NCBI GenBank assembly: GCA_905221605.1 | Contig: CAJNDS010002281.1 | Location: forward strand, 43,501-107,500 | DNA: 64,000 bases | Source: Symbiodinium natans | Taxonomy: Eukaryota > Sar > Dinophyceae > Suessiales > Symbiodiniaceae | Reading direction: 5' to 3' | Part shown: positions 1 through 8,101 of the stretch, piece by piece | Layout of the letters: each line of letters opens with the position of its first letter | Numbering within the stretch: position 1 is the first letter of the stretch | The notes under the pieces: model-generated | Told to the model about the DNA's origin: nothing | The model's database searches: none | The model's input: only the letters and a program-made list of their open reading frames with translations | Made by a program: the position numbers and the translations under genes

Positions 1-1075
1 GTCCTAGTGTGTCAGCAAGAATAGACCCTTCACATTCCCACGGCAATAGTGGGCGCTTGGGTCTTGCACCGGCATTCCACAAGGCAGCCCTGAAGAACAA
101 ATCCCCTAGGTCATCGGACTTATCCCCCCCCCCCTTTGTCATTTCACGCACCTGCAGGTCTTCTTGCTGAGACGCACGAAGCTGCTGGGAATGATCTGTT
201 GCAATGGAAAGCAAATCAACACTCCGGCGTTCAAGATTCTGGATGCGAAGCAGCAAAGCGTCCACACCCAAAATAAGCTGATTCACTTCTGTCCGAAGCT
301 CGTGATAGGGACTGACAAAATGCGGCTCTTCCAGACTCTGAAGGTTCAGTTGCATTCAAGGAACAGCAGCCCTAGTCCACGTTGCCCACACGACAACCAA
401 AACTGCACCCAAAAACAAGCACGTGAAGTGGGAAACACAGCACGTCAATGGATGAATCCCACTGCTTGCAGGCGCCTGGCACAGACTCACAGGCCTCTCT
501 AAGGCTGCACGGCCCTTGGAACGAGCTCGCTGCTCGAGGCCGTGTACCATCCGCCAGCCCCCACGGGGCTGACTTGCACGAAGCCCTAAGGGCAACCCCA
601 GAGGTTACCGAGCCTGGGACCTCTAGCGAAGCAATTACAAGCCTGTAGAGAGCCCGGACAAAATTTCTGATGCCACAGCTTTCTGTGGCCTTTGAGCACT
701 GACATGGTGCATGCGTTCACACAACACATGATTCAGTGCATCCCAAAAAAAAAACACTCGTGCCCCTTCCCACAAATGAAAATATAGTGTAATACTTCAT
801 GCAAACACTGGAGCTCACACACAGGGACTTTTTGCACGGGGGACTTCAGGAATCACTTTCGGACCCCCCTCCCTCCACCATGCAAACCCAATGTCGTTCA
901 TGGCCCAAAAGCTCGAGGGACTTCAGGAATCACTTTCGGACCCCTCCCTCCACAAACCCCAAAGCACCAATGATTGACACGTAAAACAGTTTTGTTCTGG
1001 GACGATGTGCTCTCACATCTGTTGCATCGCCTTTTGTGAATAAAGAATTATCAAGAAGAAGCATTCCTTGGTGCC
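1..1075. other. No gene recognised; left flank of the Copia element
   Basis: Open frames here are short, overlap on both strands and show no recognisable motif. If the retroelement has a 5' LTR it should end in the last few hundred bases before 1076. No sequence here was found again after 10172, so no LTR pair could be confirmed by eye. A run of A lies near 747-757 and a run of C near 125-134. Confidence 0.5.
839..953. repeat. Short direct repeat, two copies about 78 bp apart
   Basis: A segment of about 38 bp beginning GGGACTTCAGGAATCACTTT occurs at about 839-877 and again at about 917-953. The copies differ mainly in the length of a C run. It lies just upstream of the Copia reading frame, so it could belong to the element's leader or LTR, but this is not shown. 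Confidence 0.75.
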
Positions 1076-1435
1076 ATGGATATGATGCGGCGTCGATCTG
1101 AACCTGGACCATTATCGGCGGCCAATGATGCCGAAGAAAATCGTGGTGATGGGGGTGAAGAACGACAACAAATGGTACAAGCGCTGACAGATGGTAGGGA
1201 GGTTGCAATGATACAACCAACGTCTCAGGTGGAAAACGAAGTGGTTCCGGTTCCAGCAGCGAATCCTTTCTGGAGCGAGCGGGCTCATGAAGAAATGAGA
1301 CTGAGGCAATCAAGGCCAGCAAGTCTTCCTGCGAGCGGAGGGGATAGAAGTGGTGAAGAAACAAGAAGGCCACCGTCGTTGCCAGAACTTCGGGATCGGG
1401 AACCTGCCCAGCTGAGAGGCCATCGTCAGGTTTGA
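1076..1435 (+). CDS. N-terminal piece of the Copia polyprotein
   Basis: This 119-residue frame is rich in charged residues and contains NPFWSERAHEEMRLRQ, a stretch I associate with the N-terminal part of dinoflagellate Copia polyproteins. It ends at a TGA (1433-1435) whose A is the first base of the ATG of the next frame (1435), a TGATG overlap. In an intact relative it would probably be fused to the following gag-like region. Either a one-base change separated them, or ribosomes reinitiate at the overlap. I cannot decide between these from sequence. The function of the segment is unknown. Confidence 0.6.
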   Translation: MDMMRRRSEPGPLSAANDAEENRGDGGEERQQMVQALTDGREVAMIQPTSQVENEVVPVPAANPFWSERAHEEMRLRQSRPASLPASGGDRSGEETRRPPSLPELRDREPAQLRGHRQV

Positions 1436-4400
1436 TGGGCCAGATGGAAAGAGGTAATATTGGTGAGACACAAGGCGAGGAAGAGCTTATTCCTGATCTG
1501 AGTGGTGAAGAACAAGGTGAAGATATGGCGGTGGTAAAGCGTGCGCTGAAAGAGTTGCTTGTGCAAACAAAGGAGCTGGGGAACAGGTTGCATCGGGTGG
1601 AGGAGAAAAGCTATACCTCTGCTGCATCTGGGTCAGCTTCGAGAGCACGGAGCACTGGAGTGGTGGACGCAAATGCTGCATATCCTTTGGGAATGACTCC
1701 AGAGAAACAGTACCCGCCAGGACAAGTTTTCTACACTGATGGTATGGGTGGTTTCTGGACTGTGTTGCCTGATGGGACATGGCTGCCGATTGAGGGCTAC
1801 GACCTTCCAAAGGGTTGTGACCTTCAACCCTTGCCTGAGCCCAGGAAAGGGGATGTTCACGTGGAGGATGAGAAAGAAGTGCCAATGATGCACGTAACTG
1901 AAGGGAAGAAACCCTCCAGATTGCCTCCATTGAATTACCCCATGGGAGGTTCTGCAAGTGGTGGATATGCAAGTGGACCACCTGGTTTAACACATGTTCC
2001 GATTACTTCCTTGCCGTCAGGCGTTGATGGTTCTGCCGCACTGTTGGGAAATCAGCCCGGTTTTGTTTCAGCTCGGGAAACTTCAGCGCAAGAGAACTCA
2101 GCAGGATCGGGTGGATATACAATGGTAGATGATGTTCCATATCGGTGGAAAATGATTGCTGGGAAGTTGGAATTAGAAAAGGTTCCGCTCACAGCGTTTA
2201 CGCCCGGAATGGGACATGGACTGCCGCAAGGGCCTGGTGGAAGGGTCAGCTTACCTCCTGGAGCGGTGGTGCCACGTGGTATGCCAAACATTGGTGATAG
2301 TTCTGGAACTGAACGTCCGGAGGCTCTTGGGAAGCATGTGATGAGCCTTCCTACTTTGGCAGACTACACACCAAGCAATCCGACGGCACTAGGTGATTGG
2401 ATCGCAATGATCGAACCAATGTTGTCTTCGCTGACAGATACAGGAAGAGTGTGGTGGCAATCCGTCTATACAAAGGCGTATGAGGCGTACGCCAAATGGT
2501 TGAGTGTCTCTCCGCTGGAAAGGTTGGGCATCAAGGCTGAGCTGGAAGGGCTCAAGGGGGTTCGAACTGTGCATGTTTTGTTGGAGCAGAGAGCGGTGTC
2601 TTTGCTGCTACAGGCGATTCCGGAGAGATTGAAGACCGAGATCGTTTCCACTCGAATGTTGGGGTCGGTGATGATATTTTACAAGTTGCTGACAGTTTAC
2701 CAACCAGGTGGAGCAAACGAGCGCAGCACAATGTTAAACTTCTTGGTGCAACCATCCTCAGCAACCTCGATCTCAGAGGCTATTAAGGGAGTGCGACAAT
2801 GGGCGCAATGGCGTTCCCGGTTAAGGGAGCTGCGAGCATCCGAGCCGGATGCTACCTTGCTTATCAAGGGATTGGATGCTTTATCATCCGCGTTGCTGGC
2901 AAAACACCCTACGGTGCATTTCAGAGTGGCATCCTTCCGGGAGAAATTGGGGGTGGACTACTCGCCGACCTCTGAAACTGCGACACAACTAGCTGAAATG
3001 TTACAAGCAGAATTCGAACTGCTATTGCATAGCGCTGGTGAACAAGAGGTGAAGCAGGACTCGGACGCCAAGAAAAGGGCCAGGTTAAACAAGGCCCAAA
3101 AGGGAACTGGTGACGAGACGGAGGAGGGTGACAAAGGCAAAGGGAAAGGAAAAAGGTACAGCGGAGATGGTGAACGTCCTTTCTGTTGGATATATGGGAA
3201 GACAGAAGCAGGCTGCAAGTTCGGATCACGTTGCAAATTTCGCCATGACAAGGACTCCCTGGAGCGTGGAAGATGTTTTGAATGTGGGGCCGTTGGCCAT
3301 TTACAGCCGCAGTGTCCATACAAAGATGGTGTAAGTTCCAACGCGGACTCAAATCCTGAAAGGAATAGATCTAAAGGGAATTCTCCCAAAGGGGGAAAGG
3401 GCGGCAAAGGTGCAAAATGGGGAAATGCCAAAAAGGCAGAAGTGGCTGAAGTGGGAGATGAGACGGCTAATGCGGGATTGGATAAAGGTTCTGCAAGTCC
3501 CTCATCACCATCAACACCCAATCAGGTCCTTGCTGAAGCGTTAGAAGTGCTGAAATCTATGAAGCTGTCATCAGCGCAGTCAGCATCAAGCGGGGATCCC
3601 AGTGTTCGAATGTTATGTGACTCTGGATTATTTCAGCAGGAAGGGAGAGTGGCGTTGGTGGATACAGCTGCTACGCATCTTGCGCGGACGCTTTTCCCAT
3701 GGGAATGTTTACCCGACACTACTGTTATGGTGCAAAGCGCGCTTGGTGGTGTGACAATGAGGATTACAGAGAAAGGGACGTTGATTAGGGAAGACAATGG
3801 GCCCCTGATTATCCCTCTCTGGTTGATTTTGGAGTTTGGGGCGAACCTCACCGTGATCAATGGGATGTGTCACGTGAGTGCAAAATCTTCGCTGGACCAA
3901 CTCTTATGGTTTGAACATGGCTGTTTGGTTATGGATTACAAAACAGCTGAGAAAATGGTTTTGCATGCTGAAAGGCAGCGTGCGTCGTTGTCCCATTCTC
4001 AATGGAGGAATGGAAGGGCGGACTGTGGAGTCGGTTCGTCTGATGCCACGTTGTTGCCGAAGCAGGGAGAAGGCCGAGGAGTATGCGTTCCACATGTGGC
4101 CAGGGTTTCTGACACCAATGAGTGTTCGGGAATGGGCATGTTGGACTCGGGAGCATCACATCCTCTCAGATCACTTCGTCCTGGTGAACAGCTTCCGCAG
4201 CAAAAGGTGTTGGTGTCTTTAGCTGTTGGATCTCGGGAGATGTGTATTACCCCAGGTGGGACCCTGGTAACTCCTGAAATGGTAGATCCACTAGTGCCAA
4301 TTGGCAAAGCGAGCGCCTTGGTTGGTCTCAGAGTTCAGTGGCGTGGTGGCAAGTGCACAGCCTCACATCCTGTTCTGGGGGAACTTCGCGTTCGTGATCT

Positions 4401-7400
4401 GAATGGGTGCCCTTGTTTGGAAAAGGAGGTGGCGCTTCAGATCATTGATGAAATGGATTGGTGTTCACCAAAGCAAGCATTGAAGGTGGCACGTATGGTT
4501 CAAGGGTGTCCGAATACGGACAACGAGGTGGCTGTAAAAGCGTCGTTGCAAAGCGCAGCGCGGACAGCGTCAGCGAATGAGGAGGAGTTCGTCCAGGCAT
4601 GCTGGCGGTTTCTTCGGTGGTATTATGGGGATATACCAGAAAATATGCTGATGGAGCTGTTGCCACGTGGAGATATTGCGGCGTTGCCTTTCAACCGTCA
4701 TAAAAGGAGACGGCTGGCACGAGCAAAAAGGGTGGTGGTACACCTATTTTCGGGAAAACAAAAATGGCATTTTCCCAGTCGGGATGTGGAGGTACTGGAG
4801 CTGGATTTGAAGAAAGGCGGTGACCTACATAATTCGAGCGTCTGGAAGTACCTTCTGCATCTGGCGGCTGAAGGAAAGGTGGTTGCTGTGGTTGGAGGAC
4901 CTCCATGCAGGACAGTGTCAAGGTTGAGAGGTGAAGACGGTGGTCCACCTGTATTACGCCGGCGCTGTGGGCCTGAACGGTTGGGACTAAAGAGTCTTCC
5001 TTGGCCACATCAAGAATTAGCTCCTGAACTCATAGGGAAGGATTTCTCTCAGAACGGCAAAACGGTCTTGAGTGCTGAGGATCTGGTGGATGGTGCTCAG
5101 GAAGGGTTCTCAAGCCCTACCTTCTGGAGTTGGCCAGAAGTGAAAAGCTTTTGTGAGCGTTATGGAATGTACGCTGCACATTTTGATCAAGGAGCATTGG
5201 GACATGCTCTGGTGAAACCTACGACTTTCCTGGTGTCTGATATGGAACTATGGGAATCGTTGGAACAGGTTCGCGTGGTTGTTCCGTGGTCGGCAACATT
5301 CGCTTCTACCCTGGAAGAACGTATTGGACAGTCCTCCATATGGGCGCGATGGGCGTTTGGATTGGTTAAAAGAATACGTCACAGGTTGGCACAATGGTTG
5401 CATGAGAGCGATGCTGAACGGGAAGCTATGGTGTTAAAAACGGAAGAACGAGAAGGGACGTTACGGAGGCTGACAACGGAGGAGCGAGCTTTCCGTGACC
5501 ATTGCCTAAGGGGGCATATTCCTTTCAGACGTGATTGTCAAATTTGTGTGTCTGCCGCTGGAAAAGAGCGTCGCCATTTGAGGCGGAAGCATGGGGATGC
5601 TTACACTTTATCATTGGACTTAGCAGGTCCATACAAGTGTTCAAAGGATGCTCACCAGCAGAAGCCACGACACGCTGTTATTGGTGTGTATCAATTTCCA
5701 ATGTTGGATCCCAATGTGGGTCGCCCTCTTGAAAAGGAGGAAGATGCGGATGAGGTGGAAGATCAGGTGGCAGATGAAGGTGCTGGTGTTGGAGAATGGT
5801 TAGGCGATGCCGTCGCGAACTTCGAGGAGGAAGACTCTGCACCGGTGGAACCTGCACCAGTTCTGGAGGCAGAGGTGTTGAAAATCCAAGCTTCTGAAAA
5901 ATCCTGGAAGGAACTGAGGGACCATTTGACCCAACCTGTCCGTATGATCAACTTCGTTATGGTGGAGCCGATTGTGGATAAACAGCAAACAACTGTTTTG
6001 TCGGCGGTTCAAAGAATGATGGTGCGCTTGCAGAGACATGGGTATCCGGTGTTGAGAATCCACTCAGATCGAGCGGGGGAGTTTGTCAATGCACGCTTCC
6101 GGTCCTTTTGTGAAACTCGTCTGATATATAGGACCACTGGTGATCCTGGAGTCCCGCAAACAAATGGGCGCGCTGAAGCATGTGTGGGTTTATTCAAACG
6201 TGGTGTGAGGTCGCTCTTAAAGGAGGCGCGACTCGGGCCGGCGTACTGGGCACTGGCTGCTCGCCATTGGTCAATGTTACGGTGGCAGAAAGCTGAAAGG
6301 GAGTTGGGTTTGAAACCGAAAGCATTGCTTCCCTTTGGTGCTCAGATTCAAGTCAAACGTCGTCCGTGGGAGTTGCTGGGTCCGGATGGAACAAAGAAAG
6401 GTCGGCAATGGGTCGATCGTACGCAGCCCGCGCTTCTTTTGGGTCCATGCGATGACCTACCTGGTGGTTATTGGGTGGAAGCTCAAGGGACTGCCAAAGA
6501 TCCGGATGAACTGGTGTTATTTCCCTGCACTACGATTTTTTCCAATATAAAGGAACCGCCTGCATTGGAGCTGGAAGGGGTGGTAGAAGAACAGGAGCCT
6601 TCTCCTCCGGAGCATCGTCTCAAGGGGAAAAAACCCGTGCTTCGGTTCGCTGATGAGGAAGGTCCTCCTTTACCTCCGCCTCGCGATCCTCCAGCTCACC
6701 GTCGGTTAAAGGAAAAAAGCCCGGCCTCTTCACTGCGTGGTCATGTGGGCTCTTTGCGCTTGCTTCGCAAGCGGGGGGAGAGTCCGCCCTTAGAAATTTT
6801 CGAGGATGACATGCAGGGTTTGGGGGAGCTGGAAGAAAATGCAGATGTTGAGGACAATGTTCCTGGTGATGAGTATTGGCCGACATGCTGTTCTCCTCAT
6901 GAAAATGCTTATTTGGTCTGCAAAAGTGAGACTGCCGAGGATGGAACACAGTTGGAAAAAGAAGAACAAAAAGCCAAGTCAATGTATGAAAGGTCTATGT
7001 ATGATTACGTGGACTGTGAGGAGCTTTTGGAAGGGATTGTATACCCAAAGAGGGTGAATCGGAGAGGTGGTATCAACAATTGGTGCACAAGCACGCGAGC
7101 TCTGGTGTTGGGCCACTATACTCATGGCGGAGTGTGTGGTATTACAAAAGAGACCCATCGAAGGCCATGGCTATGTCGTTATTTGACATCATTCGTGAGG
7201 CACCACAATCCTGAAGCCAAATTTTCTGCTCTTCAGATCTCGTGCAATGCTCCGGTATCATTGCATAGGGATAGTCACAATGAAAAGCATTGCTGCAATT
7301 ATGTGTGTGGCTTTGGTGACTATAAAGAGGGTCAGCTGTGGGTTGAGGATGAAAAGGTTTTGGAGGAAGGAGCTGAAGTGGTGGAGCAATCCTATGGGAA

Positions 7401-7746
7401 GAAAGTCTTACCTGGAAAATTGGTGGATATCCACTGGAACTTCATGTCGTTCTTTCCGAGAAAACTGCATGGTCCTATGCCTTGGAAAGGGAACAGAGTA
7501 TCCTTGACAGGGTACACACCTGTTTTTATGGAGCGTTTGAGCTACAAGGATAGGTGCCATCTTCTCCAATGCAAGTTTCCTCTTCCGGAACCACAAGCTG
7601 AAGAAGGTGAAACAAGGAAATGGTTAAAAATGACGCTGAGAGAAACTCTCGCTGGACGACCTTGCAGAGGAGGTAGACTATGCTGTGTTCGAAGCGCATC
7701 AATGGGCTCTAGAGGAGCATTTGAGTATTCGACGCCTAATTGCTGA
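1435..7746 (+). CDS. Copia Gag-protease-MTase-like-integrase-2OG-like polyprotein
   Basis: About 2,100 residues, numbered here from a TTG at 1432; the first ATG is 1435. In order: a gag-like region; a CCCH zinc motif (about 585-605); a CCHC knuckle CFECGAVGHLQPQC (615-628); a first protease-like motif VDTAATH (Asp744); a second, DSGASH (Asp905); a C5-methyltransferase-like segment with HLFSG (about 1104-1108) and GGPPCR (Cys1159), followed by FDQGALGHALVKPTTF; a His/Cys zinc motif HCLRGHIPFRRDCQIC (about 1357-1371); an integrase core with Asp1396, Asp1546 and Glu1582, the last two 35 residues apart (DD35E); and a 2OG-Fe(II)-oxygenase-like segment with His1945, Asp1947, His2013 and R-x-S at 2022-2024. 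The true frame leaves this one near 7626-7640, so the last 35 or so residues are out-of-frame translation. Integrase and zinc assignments are firm; the MTase-like and 2OG-like ones rest on motif spacing. Confidence 0.88.
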   Translation: MGQMERGNIGETQGEEELIPDLSGEEQGEDMAVVKRALKELLVQTKELGNRLHRVEEKSYTSAASGSASRARSTGVVDANAAYPLGMTPEKQYPPGQVFYTDGMGGFWTVLPDGTWLPIEGYDLPKGCDLQPLPEPRKGDVHVEDEKEVPMMHVTEGKKPSRLPPLNYPMGGSASGGYASGPPGLTHVPITSLPSGVDGSAALLGNQPGFVSARETSAQENSAGSGGYTMVDDVPYRWKMIAGKLELEKVPLTAFTPGMGHGLPQGPGGRVSLPPGAVVPRGMPNIGDSSGTERPEALGKHVMSLPTLADYTPSNPTALGDWIAMIEPMLSSLTDTGRVWWQSVYTKAYEAYAKWLSVSPLERLGIKAELEGLKGVRTVHVLLEQRAVSLLLQAIPERLKTEIVSTRMLGSVMIFYKLLTVYQPGGANERSTMLNFLVQPSSATSISEAIKGVRQWAQWRSRLRELRASEPDATLLIKGLDALSSALLAKHPTVHFRVASFREKLGVDYSPTSETATQLAEMLQAEFELLLHSAGEQEVKQDSDAKKRARLNKAQKGTGDETEEGDKGKGKGKRYSGDGERPFCWIYGKTEAGCKFGSRCKFRHDKDSLERGRCFECGAVGHLQPQCPYKDGVSSNADSNPERNRSKGNSPKGGKGGKGAKWGNAKKAEVAEVGDETANAGLDKGSASPSSPSTPNQVLAEALEVLKSMKLSSAQSASSGDPSVRMLCDSGLFQQEGRVALVDTAATHLARTLFPWECLPDTTVMVQSALGGVTMRITEKGTLIREDNGPLIIPLWLILEFGANLTVINGMCHVSAKSSLDQLLWFEHGCLVMDYKTAEKMVLHAERQRASLSHSQWRNGRADCGVGSSDATLLPKQGEGRGVCVPHVARVSDTNECSGMGMLDSGASHPLRSLRPGEQLPQQKVLVSLAVGSREMCITPGGTLVTPEMVDPLVPIGKASALVGLRVQWRGGKCTASHPVLGELRVRDLNGCPCLEKEVALQIIDEMDWCSPKQALKVARMVQGCPNTDNEVAVKASLQSAARTASANEEEFVQACWRFLRWYYGDIPENMLMELLPRGDIAALPFNRHKRRRLARAKRVVVHLFSGKQKWHFPSRDVEVLELDLKKGGDLHNSSVWKYLLHLAAEGKVVAVVGGPPCRTVSRLRGEDGGPPVLRRRCGPERLGLKSLPWPHQELAPELIGKDFSQNGKTVLSAEDLVDGAQEGFSSPTFWSWPEVKSFCERYGMYAAHFDQGALGHALVKPTTFLVSDMELWESLEQVRVVVPWSATFASTLEERIGQSSIWARWAFGLVKRIRHRLAQWLHESDAEREAMVLKTEEREGTLRRLTTEERAFRDHCLRGHIPFRRDCQICVSAAGKERRHLRRKHGDAYTLSLDLAGPYKCSKDAHQQKPRHAVIGVYQFPMLDPNVGRPLEKEEDADEVEDQVADEGAGVGEWLGDAVANFEEEDSAPVEPAPVLEAEVLKIQASEKSWKELRDHLTQPVRMINFVMVEPIVDKQQTTVLSAVQRMMVRLQRHGYPVLRIHSDRAGEFVNARFRSFCETRLIYRTTGDPGVPQTNGRAEACVGLFKRGVRSLLKEARLGPAYWALAARHWSMLRWQKAERELGLKPKALLPFGAQIQVKRRPWELLGPDGTKKGRQWVDRTQPALLLGPCDDLPGGYWVEAQGTAKDPDELVLFPCTTIFSNIKEPPALELEGVVEEQEPSPPEHRLKGKKPVLRFADEEGPPLPPPRDPPAHRRLKEKSPASSLRGHVGSLRLLRKRGESPPLEIFEDDMQGLGELEENADVEDNVPGDEYWPTCCSPHENAYLVCKSETAEDGTQLEKEEQKAKSMYERSMYDYVDCEELLEGIVYPKRVNRRGGINNWCTSTRALVLGHYTHGGVCGITKETHRRPWLCRYLTSFVRHHNPEAKFSALQISCNAPVSLHRDSHNEKHCCNYVCGFGDYKEGQLWVEDEKVLEEGAEVVEQSYGKKVLPGKLVDIHWNFMSFFPRKLHGPMPWKGNRVSLTGYTPVFMERLSYKDRCHLLQCKFPLPEPQAEEGETRKWLKMTLRETLAGRPCRGGRLCCVRSASMGSRGAFEYSTPNC

Positions 7747-8101
7747 ACAGGAATGTTGCATTTTGGATGAGTTCCATGGATCGGCCAATGAGTCGAATGA
7801 GGAAAAAGGATCAGAGACTAGAGAATGGCTGGTTAAAGCAAAAAGGGCTGAGGAACAGCTCTCGAAGTTTTTGGTCAAAGCAGCTCAAGTTCAGCAGGTG
7901 GTACAGGAGAATACCGCGCTGGAGGCAGCAGAGGAGGTTGAGTTCCTGCAAACAAAAACGATTCCTACACAAGAAGCCATGCAAGAGCTGGAAAAGTGGA
8001 GGGATTCATTGTCGGACGAGGTGAAGTCTTTGGTTAAAAGAGTTGGAGGTGGTGGAACCAACAACTCAAGAAAAGTTGGACAAATTGGCGGAAGAGCCTA
8101 A
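7637..8101 (+). pseudogene. Bridging piece of the Copia polyprotein in a third frame
   Basis: Coding resumes in frame 2 at about 7640 and reads through the stretch AEEVDYAVFEAHQWALEEH, then a Glu/Lys-rich, probably coiled-coil region to about 8041. After that the correct frame is the one opening at 8043. The upstream frame-1 product ends in unrelated residues. The shift seems to need two small changes: an A lost in the A run at 7626-7630 and an extra AG near 7641-7642. The piece lies between the oxygenase-like segment and the reverse transcriptase. It has no start of its own and would be made only from a repaired or frameshifted message. Confidence 0.6.
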
